The notes under the pieces: model-generated
What the model was told of the DNA's origin: nothing
Seen by the model: only the letters and a program-made list of their open reading frames with translations
Databases searched by the model: none
Made by a program: the position numbers and the translations under genes
From: Micromonospora sp. C28SCA-DRY-2
GTDB lineage: Bacteria; Actinomycetota; Actinomycetes; Mycobacteriales; Micromonosporaceae
DNA length: 64,000 nucleotides
Direction: 5' to 3'
NCBI RefSeq assembly: GCF_030519475.1
Contig: NZ_JAUMKD010000002.1
Coordinates: 801,501-865,500 of the forward strand
Shown here: positions 1 to 8,104 of the stretch, piece after piece
Numbering within the stretch: the first letter of the stretch is position 1
Layout: each line of letters opens with the position of its first letter

Positions 1-248
1 ACCCGGCGGTGTCCTACATGTGGGCCGAGGTCGACCTCGCCCACGTCTGGTCCACCTCGCCCCCGCCCGAGGCGCACCGGTTCTTCGCCGTCTACGCGGA
101 GCTGACCTCCCTGGACAGCGACTGGCCGGCCCGCATGCCGATCGTCCAGCTACGACAACACCTCGCCGTGCTGGCCCAGTTCGACCACGACTGGGGCGCA
201 GCCGACCAGATCCGCGCCACCCTCGCCCCGTTCCGGACCCGAACCTGA
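1..248 (+). CDS. Fructosamine kinase family protein, C-terminal fragment (5' end outside window)
   Basis: The reading frame is open from the first bases (first full codon at 3) to a TGA at 246-248, so the gene begins upstream of the window. The visible ~80 residues contain AEVDLAHVWS, FFAVYAEL, MPIVQLRQHLAVLAQFDHDWG and end LAPFRTRT. This matches the C-terminal lobe of the fructosamine/ketosamine-3-kinase family as I know it. These are aminoglycoside-phosphotransferase-like kinases that phosphorylate ketosamines on glycated amines as a first step of deglycation. The catalytic region is outside the window, so activity cannot be judged. It is followed, tail to tail after 95 bases, by a GNAT gene on the other strand. 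Confidence 0.75.
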   Translation, partial: PAVSYMWAEVDLAHVWSTSPPPEAHRFFAVYAELTSLDSDWPARMPIVQLRQHLAVLAQFDHDWGAADQIRATLAPFRTRT

Positions 249-343
249 CCAGCGGCCCGACGATCGACCGCGGCTACCTCGCGCGATGGCCGGTTCGCCG
301 GCTACCGATTGTGCGATCCGCCGGCCAGCGGCCGAGGGCAGCC

Positions 344-838
344 CTAACCCACGAGGTCCTTGGTCAGGATGTGCTCGCGGCGCACGCCGTCGGGCATGCG
401 GTCGCCGAGTTCACCCGTGTCACGGAAGCCGTTCCGCTGGTAGAGCGCCCAGGCATTCGTGTTGCCCGCTACCACCGCCAGCCGCAGCGTCCGCGCCCCC
501 ACCCGCCGGGCCCACTGCTCGACCGCCCCCACGAGGTGGTCACCCACGCCGTGGCCACGTCCCGCGGGCGTCACGTACATCGAGATCAGCTCGACGACCC
601 CGTCGTGGTCGGTCGGCACCCCGCTGGCCATCCCGACGGCCTGGCCGTCGAGCATCGCCAGGATGTTGTACGAGCCGGGGATGGCCAGTCGCGCGCGCCA
701 GCGTTCCTCGCGGTCGCCGTCGCCCTGCCAGTCCGCCAGCTGGGCACCGAAGGCGTACCCGGCCTCCGTCAGGGCAGCGAGTCGCAGTTCCCGCCACAAC
801 TTCCAATCGCCCTCGCCGAGCACCCAGGTATCGATCAC
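344..838 (-). CDS. GNAT family N-acetyltransferase
   Basis: A protein of 164 residues starting at a GTG (VIDTWVLGEGDWKLWRELRL). It carries the GNAT fold pattern: an N-terminal helix, a central strand (ISMYVTPAGRG) followed by the acetyl-CoA loop RGHGVGDHL, then LRLAVVAGNTNAWALYQRNGF, the usual C-terminal motif B with N and Y/F positions. It should transfer an acetyl group from acetyl-CoA to an amine; the substrate cannot be told. An upstream start at 907 would add 23 residues that look unlike the family, so I prefer 838, although no clear ribosome binding site precedes either. It is a single gene between a sugar-amine kinase and a small membrane protein. Confidence 0.85.
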   Translation of the reverse strand: MIDTWVLGEGDWKLWRELRLAALTEAGYAFGAQLADWQGDGDREERWRARLAIPGSYNILAMLDGQAVGMASGVPTDHDGVVELISMYVTPAGRGHGVGDHLVGAVEQWARRVGARTLRLAVVAGNTNAWALYQRNGFRDTGELGDRMPDGVRREHILTKDLVG

Positions 839-962
839 TCGGAGAGGTTCACGCAAAGCGTGCCGGGCAGGCAACCTGGTATCCGGCGATGGGCCCCGCA
901 CCACCACGAGAGCGTCGCCAGATTCAAAGCCCGCAAGCCCGAACCGCCACGACGCGTCGCTG

Positions 963-1121
963 CTAGCCGCGTCGGCTCCGTCGACGCCAAATGAGCAGAC
1001 CTGCGACTGCGGCCGCGATGGCGACGAGGATGGACCAGTCCCCCGCGACGGTCGCCTCCGGCAGGGCCCGCACCGGCTCGGGCTCGGCCTCGTATTCGTC
1101 GCTCCCGGGCGCTTCGTTCAT
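963..1121 (-). CDS. Small single-span membrane protein (52 aa)
   Basis: This short minus-strand frame runs from ATG at 1121 to TAG at 963. The first ~28 residues are acidic and proline-rich (MNEAPGSDEYEAEPEPV). Then comes one hydrophobic segment, residues about 30-45 (SILVAIAAAVAGLLIW), and a strongly basic tail RRRSRRG. The positive-inside rule puts the tail in the cytoplasm and the acidic part outside, without a cleavable signal. A TAGCGT hexamer lies six bases before the ATG, fitting leaderless expression. I recognise no family. It overlaps no better candidate on the other strand. Many actinomycetes have such small membrane proteins of unknown role. Confidence 0.6.
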   Translation of the reverse strand: MNEAPGSDEYEAEPEPVRALPEATVAGDWSILVAIAAAVAGLLIWRRRSRRG

Positions 1122-1127
1122 GCCGAT

Positions 1128-1133
1128 ACGCTA
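1128..1133 (-). promoter_or_regulatory. -10 element for leaderless small membrane protein gene
   Basis: On the minus strand TAGCGT is followed by six bases (ATCGGC) and then the ATG at 1121. A TAnnnT hexamer this close to the start codon places the transcription start at the A of ATG. No convincing -35 was seen. Confidence 0.45.
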
Positions 1134-1644
1134 TCGCGCCGAACCCACCAATCCGGGTGACGCTTGCGCCGCGCCGTGGTTCGAGCACGGCAGCTGACCT
1201 CACAACGTCTGACCGGACGTGTCACCCCACATCTGACACCAATCTGTCACGCATCAAGTGGAGTCCGACATTCGCCGGCAGTCGGTATCGGGCTCCGCTT
1301 GATCCGTGACACATCGGCGACCGGGCGGCCCGAGCACAACTGAGCGCCCACCACCGACGCTTCACGTGCAGCGTGACAAGTTGGCCGGCTCTCTCCGGGT
1401 CGGGCTGTCACAGTGCGTAACTGGGCTGCCGCCTATCGCTGGGGCATGCGATCCCCGATGCGGGTCAAGACGCGCGGTCAGCGGAAGCGGGCGTCCTTCT
1501 CGGCTCCGGTCGTGCACCGGCCGGTGGTGCTGCCTCGCGCAATGTGGTGGTCGACCTGTCCGAGTTGGCCACCACCTCGGCGGTGACGGCGATCCGGTGC
1601 CTTCGGAACCGTGGGTGCCGGCAGGTTCGCCCCACACACTCGAC
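1134..1644. other. Gene-poor stretch, no supported gene
   Basis: About 500 bases between the small membrane protein and the HAD gene. Open frames here have no family resemblance and poor codon bias. The stretch 1205-1320 repeats the motif TGACA/TGTCA several times (for example around 1218, 1233, 1247 and 1305) without a regular spacing. I see no tRNA, terminator or insertion sequence. Base composition is slightly less GC-rich than the flanks, which together with the integrase remnant downstream hints at a region of past insertion and decay. Confidence 0.35.
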
Positions 1645-1650
1645 TAGCCT
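1645..1650 (+). promoter_or_regulatory. -10 element for leaderless HAD hydrolase gene
   Basis: TAGCCT is followed by six bases (TTCCGG) and then the ATG at 1657. No purine-rich ribosome binding site is present in that gap, so the mRNA probably starts at the A of the start codon. Confidence 0.5.
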
Positions 1651-1656
1651 TTCCGG

Positions 1657-2307
1657 ATGATCAATCCGATCGGGCTTGTCATCTTCGACTGCGACGGGGT
1701 GCTGGTAGACAGCGAGCGCATCGCGGTCCGCGTCAACATCGCGCTTGGCGCGGAACTGGGCTGGCCCCTGACCGAGGCAGAGGTCGTCGAGCGCTTCATC
1801 GGCCGGTCCAGCACGTCCATTGGTGAGCAGATCGCGGCCCGCCTCGGACAGGGCGTGGCTGCCACCTGGGCTGAACGATTCGATCTAGCACACCGTCAAG
1901 CGGTGGACGCCGGACTGTCCGCCGTCGACGGGATCAACGACGCGCTCGATGAGATCACCCAGTCGACGTGCGTGGCTTCGAGCGGTACACACGAGAAGAT
2001 GCGCCACACCCTGGGCCGCACCGGCCTGTATTCCCGCTTCGAGGGCCGCATCTTCAGCGCGACCGAGGTCGCCCACGGCAAGCCCGCCCCCGACCTTTTC
2101 CTGCACGCGGCGGCGACGATGGGTGTCCCGCCCGCGGCGTGCGTCGTAGTCGAGGACAGCCTGTATGGAGTCCGAGCGGCCCGCGCCGCCGGAATGCGCT
2201 GCTTCGGCTATGCGGGCGGATTGACCCCCGCGCACCGGCTGGAAGGCCCGGACACGGTGGTCTTCGACGACATGCGCAAACTCCCGGCTCTGCTGAACAC
2301 AGCCTGA
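1657..2307 (+). CDS. HAD superfamily hydrolase (beta-phosphoglucomutase-like)
   Basis: The 216-residue protein opens with the HAD motif I FDCDGVLVDSE, with nucleophile Asp11 and general acid Asp13. Motif II is the Ser pair near residues 108-109 (VASSG), the motif III lysine is Lys142 in HGKPAPD, and motif IV is Glu166-Asp167 in VVVEDSLYG. Between motifs I and II lies a helical cap (residues ~20-90) as in the C1-cap phosphoglucomutase/phosphatase branch. It should dephosphorylate or isomerise a small sugar phosphate in the cytosol. The ATG at 1657 is supported by the family-like N-terminus and by a -10 hexamer six bases upstream. It stands alone, so no pathway is indicated. Confidence 0.9.
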   Translation: MINPIGLVIFDCDGVLVDSERIAVRVNIALGAELGWPLTEAEVVERFIGRSSTSIGEQIAARLGQGVAATWAERFDLAHRQAVDAGLSAVDGINDALDEITQSTCVASSGTHEKMRHTLGRTGLYSRFEGRIFSATEVAHGKPAPDLFLHAAATMGVPPAACVVVEDSLYGVRAARAAGMRCFGYAGGLTPAHRLEGPDTVVFDDMRKLPALLNTA

Positions 2308-2340
2308 CCACTCGCGACCACCACGGCATCAACCGCACCA

Positions 2341-2526
2341 CGGACGGAGAAGCGGCACGACTACTACGGCACGCTCAGCTTCGGCGCGGCCGTCCGGAAG
2401 GCCGGCCTGCCGGAGAGCATCACGACCCACTTGATGCCGGACTCGGAGGAGCGCACCCGCCGGGCGGTCGATGCGGCGTGGGGTTGTGCCACCGGCGTGC
2501 CCCAGGGCGAGGAACAAACCTCCTAA
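2341..2526 (+). pseudogene. Tyrosine recombinase (phage integrase) C-terminal remnant with internal deletion
   Basis: In the frame ending with TAA at 2524-2526 the translation reads LSFGAAVRKAGLPESITTH followed directly by LMPDSEERTRRAVDAAWG. The first piece resembles the region just before the catalytic R-box (HDLRH) of actinobacterial tyrosine integrases. The second resembles the part just after the catalytic tyrosine (HLWPDSEDRTRAAVD in intact members). Everything between, about 40 residues carrying the HxxR and Tyr catalytic residues, is missing, as is the whole N-terminal part. The fragment cannot be functional and marks a former prophage or integrative element. No att site or tRNA gene was found next to it. 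Confidence 0.65.
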
Positions 2527-2546
2527 GCTGCGGGAACAGGCCCAAT

Positions 2547-3632
<1,086 letters not shown>

Positions 3633-3758
3633 GACGAGCCAGCTTACGCCGCCGGTTCCCGCCGACCGGAACGCGGTGCGGTGTCGCGGGCCACGATCGG
3701 TCGGATCGTGGCCGGAGACCGTACCGGGCGGGGCACCACCGCTCCAAGATCTACTGGG

Positions 3759-4493
3759 TCAGGTGAGCAGGCGGGGCGCGATCGGGGTTTCCCGGGGGGT
3801 GCCATCGGAGGTGCGGGTGACCTCGTACGCCGAGACGCCGGGGCGGTCGGCGACCGCCTCGACCAGGCGCTCGCCCCGGTAGAGCAGCCCGGTGCCGTCG
3901 TCGGTGCAGTGCGCGGTCGGCAGCGTGCCGTCGCCGACCAGCCGGTGCATCAGCGGCCGGCGCTGCTCCTCGCTGTCGTAGTGCACGCCGTTGCCGTACG
4001 GCAGCCAGCCCAGGCCGTCGGTGAAGCCGCGCAGGTCGGTGCCGAAGCTGTCGGTGGCCCCGCCGACGTGCCAGCAGATCGAGCCGGCGGAGACGCCACC
4101 GAGCACCACCCCGGCCGCCCAGCACTCGCGCAGGATCTCGCCGAGGCCGTGCACCCGCCAGACCGCGCAGAGGTTGGCGACGCTGCCGCCGCCCACCCAG
4201 ACCACGTCCTGGCCGAGCAGGTGGGCGCGGATGTCGTCCACGTTCGGCATCGGGAACAGCGCCAGGTGCGACATCCGGAACCGGCTGCCGGCGAACGCCT
4301 CGTAGACCCGGGTCAGCGTGGTCGGCTGGTCGCCCTCGGCCTGGTTGAGGAAGCAGATCCTCGGCTGCGGCCCGGCGCCGGCCAGCTCGGCGGCGAGGTC
4401 GAAGACCGGGTTGACCCGGCGCGGCTCGCTGTCCCGGCGCGGCGCGTAGATGCCCATGCTGGTGGCGAGGATGGTCGGTTCGCTGGCGGGCAC
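3759..4493 (-). CDS. Peptidase E-like serine peptidase (family S51)
   Basis: The 244-residue cytosolic protein has the S51 fold: a class-I glutamine amidotransferase-like domain with nucleophile Ser135 in GGVSAGS, and a conserved ICWHVGG segment after it. VVWVGGGSVANL (residues 97-108) is the typical loop before the nucleophile. Members cleave Asp-X dipeptides or related small peptides. The GTG start at 4493 is preceded by GGAAGG seven bases upstream. Length is close to E. coli PepE (about 230). Downstream lies ychF, upstream a MarR gene, all on the same strand but separated by 88-126 bases. Confidence 0.88.
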   Translation of the reverse strand: MPASEPTILATSMGIYAPRRDSEPRRVNPVFDLAAELAGAGPQPRICFLNQAEGDQPTTLTRVYEAFAGSRFRMSHLALFPMPNVDDIRAHLLGQDVVWVGGGSVANLCAVWRVHGLGEILRECWAAGVVLGGVSAGSICWHVGGATDSFGTDLRGFTDGLGWLPYGNGVHYDSEEQRRPLMHRLVGDGTLPTAHCTDDGTGLLYRGERLVEAVADRPGVSAYEVTRTSDGTPRETPIAPRLLT

Positions 4494-4581
4494 GGGTCGT
4501 CCTTCCGTCGAGGGTTGGCGCTGCCCATCCTGCCCGAGGCGGCGGCCCCGGCGGCCGTCGGGCGCGCGGTCCGCGCGCCGG

Positions 4582-5103
4582 TCACCGCTCCTGGTCGGTG
4601 ATCGCGCCGAGCAGCGTACGCAGCAGGTCGGCGAGACGGTCCTGGTCCTCGGGGGACAGCGCGTCGAGCAACCGGCGCTGCACGGCCAGCCCCGCCTCGG
4701 CGGCCTCCTCGACCAGTTGCCGCCCGGCGGGGGTGAGCGTGACCTGGAGCGCGCGCCGGTCGGCCGGGTCGGGTGAGCGGCGGACCAGTCCGGCCCGTTC
4801 CAGCCGGTCGAGCCGGCCGGTCATCCCGCCCGAGGTCAGCATCATCGAGGCGGTGAGCTGCTTCGGCGCCAGCGTGTACGGCTCACCGGAGCGCCGCAGC
4901 GTGGCCAGCACGTCGAACTCCCCCCGGCTGATCGACCAGCGCGCGTAGGTGCGTTCCTGCTCGTCGCCGACCAGCCGGGCGATCCGGTAGATCCGACCGA
5001 AGACCGCCATCGGCTCGGGCCGCATCCCGGGCCGCTCGCGCCGCCACTGCTCGACGATGCCGTCCACGTCATCCCGCTCCACCACTCCCGGATTGTGCCG
5101 CAC
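4582..5103 (-). CDS. MarR family transcriptional regulator
   Basis: A 173-residue protein with the MarR winged helix: YARWSISRGEFDVLATLRRSGEPYTLAPKQL, then the recognition part LTASMMLTSGGMTGRLDRLERAGLVRRSPDPADRRALQVTLTPAGRQLVEE, where the wing DxxDRR is clear. Flanking helices would form the dimer interface. It is divergently oriented to a drug/metabolite exporter, with an 18-base palindrome in the 77-base gap. This is the classic arrangement in which the regulator represses itself and the transporter until a ligand binds. A start at an internal GTG about 21 bases in is also possible. Confidence 0.92.
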   Translation of the reverse strand: MRHNPGVVERDDVDGIVEQWRRERPGMRPEPMAVFGRIYRIARLVGDEQERTYARWSISRGEFDVLATLRRSGEPYTLAPKQLTASMMLTSGGMTGRLDRLERAGLVRRSPDPADRRALQVTLTPAGRQLVEEAAEAGLAVQRRLLDALSPEDQDRLADLLRTLLGAITDQER

Positions 5104-5133
5104 GCCGCCCTTCCCCCTTCGCTTGCCCTCAAG

Positions 5134-5151
5134 TAGCTTAGCTCTAAGCTA
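5134..5151. promoter_or_regulatory. Palindromic operator between marR and DMT exporter genes
   Basis: TAGCTTAG-CT-CTAAGCTA is a perfect dyad with 8-base arms around a 2-base centre, and much more AT-rich than its surroundings. It sits 31 bases upstream of the MarR start and 30 bases upstream of the exporter start. MarR dimers bind palindromes of this size, so this is the likely autoregulatory site. Confidence 0.75.
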
Positions 5152-5180
5152 TTTACCGTCAAGATACTTCGGGAGCACCG

Positions 5181-6407
5181 ATGGACCGTCGTTGGGCCGA
5201 CCCCCTGCTCACCGCCGTCACGCCGATCACCTGGGGCACCACGTACCTGGTCACCAGCGAGCTGCTGCCGCCGGGCCGACCGCTCTGGTCCGGCGTGATC
5301 CGGGCCCTCCCGGCCGGGCTGCTGCTGCTCGCGCTCACCCGGCACCGCCCGCACGGCGCGTGGTGGTGGCGGTCGGCGGTGCTCGGCGCGCTGAACATCG
5401 GGGCGTTCTTCCCGCTGCTCTTCTACGCCGCCTACCACCTGCCCGGCGGCACCGCCGCGGTGCTCGGCGCCACCCAACCGCTGCTGGTCGCCGGGTTGAC
5501 AGTGCTGCTGCTCGGTGAGCGGCCCCGGCCCCGGGCGCTGGCCGCCGCGGTGGCGGCGCTGGTCGGGGTGACCCTGGTGGTGCTGCGTCCGACCGCCGGG
5601 CTCGACGCGGCCGGCATCGCGGCCGGACTCACCGGCACCGCCGCGATGGGCACCGGCCTGGTGCTGACCCGCCGCTGGGGCCGACCGCCCGGGGTCGGCA
5701 CACTCACCGCCACCGGCTGGCAGCTCACCGCCGGCGGGCTGATGGTGCTGCCGCTGGCCCTGGCCGTCGAGGGGCGACCCCCGGCGCCCGGGCTGCCCGG
5801 CCTCGCCGGATACGCCTGGCTGACGCTGGTCGGCACGGCACTGGCCTACGCGCTGTGGTTCCGCGGCGCCGCCCGGCTGCCGGTCACCCAGGTCTCGCTG
5901 CTCGGGGCGCTCAGCCCGCTCACCGCGGCGGTGCTCGGCTGGGTGGTGCTCGGCCAGGCGATGACCGGTTGGCAACTGTCCGGCTTCGCGGTGGCGGTGG
6001 GCGCCACCGTGGTCGGGCAACTGCCGGGCCGGCCCGTCGACCGAACCCGTCAGTCGCGGTGGGCCGGGCCGGGCTGGCGAGGGATCATCGCCGCGACCCG
6101 CCCCGCCGGACGCGGCCCGGACGGGGTCGCGGTGGGCGCCGACTCCCCGGTGGCCGGCGCGAACGGCTCGGCCGCGGGCGCCCTGCCGGTCACCGGTCGG
6201 CCCGCCGGCAGCTCCTCGGCCGCGAGCGAGCCCGGCGGCAACTCACCGGCCGCGACCAGCGGCAGCGTGAAGCGGGCGTCGGCGGCCGGGCCGGCCGCGT
6301 ACGACTCGCGGAGCATCCAGCGCACCTCGTCGGCCGTCCAGCCCAGGCCCGAGCGGCCGGCGATCTCGCGGAGCAGGCGCAGCCCCACCCGGGTGTCGTC
6401 GTCGTAG
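5181..6407 (+). CDS. EamA/DMT family transporter
   Basis: The first ~290 residues form two EamA repeats with about ten membrane segments. The first repeat runs from WADPLLTAVTPITWGTTYLV to LVGVTLVVLRP. The second runs from AAGIAAGLTGTAAMGTGLVLTRRWG to AVAVGATVVGQLPGRP. This family exports amino acids, metabolites or drugs. Start ATG 5181 has CGGGAG six bases upstream. The frame then stays open for another ~115 Ser/Ala/Gly-rich residues that have no membrane segments. That tail overlaps, on the opposite strand, the gene ending at 6050. The transporter proper ends near 6045. Whether the tail is made is uncertain; it may only reflect absence of a stop in GC-rich DNA. Confidence 0.88.
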   Translation: MDRRWADPLLTAVTPITWGTTYLVTSELLPPGRPLWSGVIRALPAGLLLLALTRHRPHGAWWWRSAVLGALNIGAFFPLLFYAAYHLPGGTAAVLGATQPLLVAGLTVLLLGERPRPRALAAAVAALVGVTLVVLRPTAGLDAAGIAAGLTGTAAMGTGLVLTRRWGRPPGVGTLTATGWQLTAGGLMVLPLALAVEGRPPAPGLPGLAGYAWLTLVGTALAYALWFRGAARLPVTQVSLLGALSPLTAAVLGWVVLGQAMTGWQLSGFAVAVGATVVGQLPGRPVDRTRQSRWAGPGWRGIIAATRPAGRGPDGVAVGADSPVAGANGSAAGALPVTGRPAGSSSAASEPGGNSPAATSGSVKRASAAGPAAYDSRSIQRTSSAVQPRPERPAISRSRRSPTRVSSS

Positions 6408-6661
6408 AACCGCATGCACCAGTGGTGCACCCACATGCCGAGCGCGCGGAGCCCCGGGGCGTCGAGCGAGCGGACCAGCCGGCCGCAGGCGGTGTCGCCG
6501 AAGCGGTGGCCCGGGTCGCCGGCCCGGTCCCGCTCGATGGCGCCGACCGCTGCCGGGGCGACCGCGCGCATCCGGTCGTAGAAGCCCTGCACCACCGCCC
6601 GGTCCAGCGCGGGGTGCCCGTCCCGTGTCGACGCCGCTTCCGGACCCGCCACGCTCGCCAT
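6050..6661 (-). CDS. Uncharacterised protein, antisense-overlapping the DMT exporter
   Basis: About 203 residues, starting at ATG 6661 with AAGGGG eight bases upstream. The first ~140 residues look like a real folded helical protein: LDRAVVQGFYDRMRAVAP, GDTACGRLVRSLDAPGLRALGMWVHHWCMRFYDDDTRVGLRLLREIAGRSGLGWTADEVRWMLRESYAA. The last ~60 are Pro/Ala-rich. I do not recognise a family. No signal peptide or membrane span is present. The low-complexity tail is read antisense to the low-complexity tail of the exporter, so one or both tails may be non-coding in practice. It is 100 bases downstream of hxlR on the same strand. Confidence 0.6.
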   Translation of the reverse strand: MASVAGPEAASTRDGHPALDRAVVQGFYDRMRAVAPAAVGAIERDRAGDPGHRFGDTACGRLVRSLDAPGLRALGMWVHHWCMRFYDDDTRVGLRLLREIAGRSGLGWTADEVRWMLRESYAAGPAADARFTLPLVAAGELPPGSLAAEELPAGRPVTGRAPAAEPFAPATGESAPTATPSGPRPAGRVAAMIPRQPGPAHRD

Positions 6662-6761
6662 CGCTCGCACCCCTTCTTGAGTTGGTGCCGGGACGGTACC
6701 GACCACAACCGACAGTTTCGGCGGCCGGCGGCGCCGGGCCGGGCACCGCCGGCCGCCGTCG

Positions 6762-7139
6762 TCAGCTCCCGCCGGCGCCGCCGGACGACCTCCGGCGGTG
6801 CCGGTGACCCCAGTCGACCAGGGGTTGGAGCACCGTCATCAGCTCCGCGCCGTCGCGGGTCGGGGCGTAGCGGATCTGCACCGGGGAGGTCGGGATCACG
6901 GTGCGCTCGATGAGCCCGTCCGCCTCCAACTCCTTGAGCCGCTGGGCGAGCAGCCGGTCGGAGATCCCGGCCACCGCCGCCCGGTACTCCCCGAACCGGC
7001 GGGCGCCGCGGGCGGCGGCCAACATGATCGCCCCGGTCCACCGGCGGCCGACGAGTTCCAGCGCGTCCTGGAAGACCCGGCAGCCCGCGTCGTCGATGTC
7101 CTGGTACGCCCAACCGATGGGCGGTCGTCGATCAGTCAC
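6762..7139 (-). CDS. HxlR family transcriptional regulator
   Basis: The 125-residue protein has the HxlR winged helix: CRVFQDALELVGRRWTGAIMLAAARGARRFGEYRAAVAGISDRLLAQRLKELEADGLIERTV, with the characteristic F-x-E-Y/L ... GIS-x-R-x-L-x-x-RL-KELE pattern, and ends in a C-terminal helix. Cys20 near the N-terminus is where redox- or aldehyde-sensing members have their reactive cysteine. It is divergent from a flavin monooxygenase / FAD oxidoreductase pair and presumably represses it. The intervening 65 bases hold an AT-rich dyad that touches its own GTG start. Confidence 0.92.
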   Translation of the reverse strand: MTDRRPPIGWAYQDIDDAGCRVFQDALELVGRRWTGAIMLAAARGARRFGEYRAAVAGISDRLLAQRLKELEADGLIERTVIPTSPVQIRYAPTRDGAELMTVLQPLVDWGHRHRRRSSGGAGGS

Positions 7140-7158
7140 TTACCAAAGATTAGTAACT
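7138..7158. promoter_or_regulatory. Probable HxlR operator overlapping promoter of the monooxygenase operon
   Basis: ACTTAC (7138-7143) and GTAACT (7153-7158) form an imperfect dyad, one mismatch in six, around an AT-rich nine-base centre. It overlaps the GTG of hxlR and abuts TAACCT (7158-7163), a likely -10 for the rightward operon. HxlR members commonly bind such TTAC/GTAA dyads, so repression of both directions is expected. Confidence 0.6.
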
Positions 7159-7204
7159 AACCTCGGTTTTGGCAACCCGATCGGACCGGCGCAACCTGGT
7201 GGTC

Positions 7205-8104
7205 GTGACCGATTACCACCAGCCGCTGACCTTCGGGGTGAGCCTCGATCCGTCAGTCGACAACCTTCACGAAACCCGACACCTGGCCCGGACGGCGGTC
7301 ACGGGCGGCCTGGACTACCTGGCCGTCCAGGACCACGCCTACCAGCCCAGCCACTTCGACACCTGGACCCTGATCAGCCACCTGGCCGCCGAGACCGAGC
7401 GGATCTCTTTCCTCACCGACGTGGCCGACCTGCAACTGCGCCCGCCGGCCGTGCTCGCCAAGTCGGCCGCCTCGCTCAGCGTGCTGACCGGCGGCCGGGT
7501 GGTCCTCGGCGTCGGCGGCGGCCCGAGCCCGGACGCCATCGCCGCCATGGGCGGGCCCCGGCGCGACGGCCCGGCGACCGTTACCTACACCGCCGAGGCG
7601 TTGCAGATCATGCGCCGCGCGCTGGCCGGCGACGCGGTGCGCTTCCGCGGCGAGCAGCACACCGTCGAGGGCTACCAGGCCGGGCCGGTGCCACCGGGTC
7701 CGGTGCCGCTCTGGCTGGGCGGCCAACGGCCCCGCATGCTCGGCGTCGCCGGCCGGTACGCCGACGGGTGGATCTCACCGCTGAACATCTACGTGCCGCC
7801 GGCCGAGGTGCCGAGCCGGCAACGGGTCATCGACGCTGCGGCCCGCGCGGCCGGCCGGGATCCGGCGTCCATCCGGCGGATCTACAACGTGATCGGCGCG
7901 ATCGGTGCCCACCGCGGCGCCACCGGCCTGGTCGGCGACGCCCGCGTCTGGGTCGACACGCTCACCCGGTGGGCGGTCGACCTCGGCTTCGACACGTTCG
8001 TCTTCTGGCCGGTCACGGCCCATCGGGCCCAGCTCGAGGTGTTCGCCTCGCAGGTGGTGCCGGCCGTCCGCGCCCAGGTGAGCCAGCTCAGGGGGAAACG
8101 ATGA
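7205..8104 (+). CDS. LLM-class flavin-dependent monooxygenase
   Basis: About 299 residues with a bacterial-luciferase TIM-barrel: QPLTFGVSLDP, LDYLAVQDHAYQP, ETERISFLTDVADLQLRPPAVLAKSAASLSVLTGGRVVLGVGGG, and VPLWLGGQRPRMLGVAGRYADGWISP near the C-terminus. These enzymes use reduced FMN (or F420 in some actinobacteria) to oxygenate or reduce small substrates. The start is uncertain: GTG at 7205 gives a family-like N-terminus, while TTG at 7169 would fit the -10 at 7158-7163 as a leaderless start. It overlaps the next gene by ATGA, so the two are translationally coupled, and both are divergent from hxlR. Confidence 0.88.
   Translation: MTDYHQPLTFGVSLDPSVDNLHETRHLARTAVTGGLDYLAVQDHAYQPSHFDTWTLISHLAAETERISFLTDVADLQLRPPAVLAKSAASLSVLTGGRVVLGVGGGPSPDAIAAMGGPRRDGPATVTYTAEALQIMRRALAGDAVRFRGEQHTVEGYQAGPVPPGPVPLWLGGQRPRMLGVAGRYADGWISPLNIYVPPAEVPSRQRVIDAAARAAGRDPASIRRIYNVIGAIGAHRGATGLVGDARVWVDTLTRWAVDLGFDTFVFWPVTAHRAQLEVFASQVVPAVRAQVSQLRGKR

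Noticed and set aside
1178..1203. tRNA-like GGTTCGA motif
   Set aside because: No acceptor, D or anticodon stems can be drawn around it.
1306..1647. Open frames in the 1.3-1.65 kb region
   Set aside because: No family resemblance, and the HAD gene's own promoter lies at the end of it.
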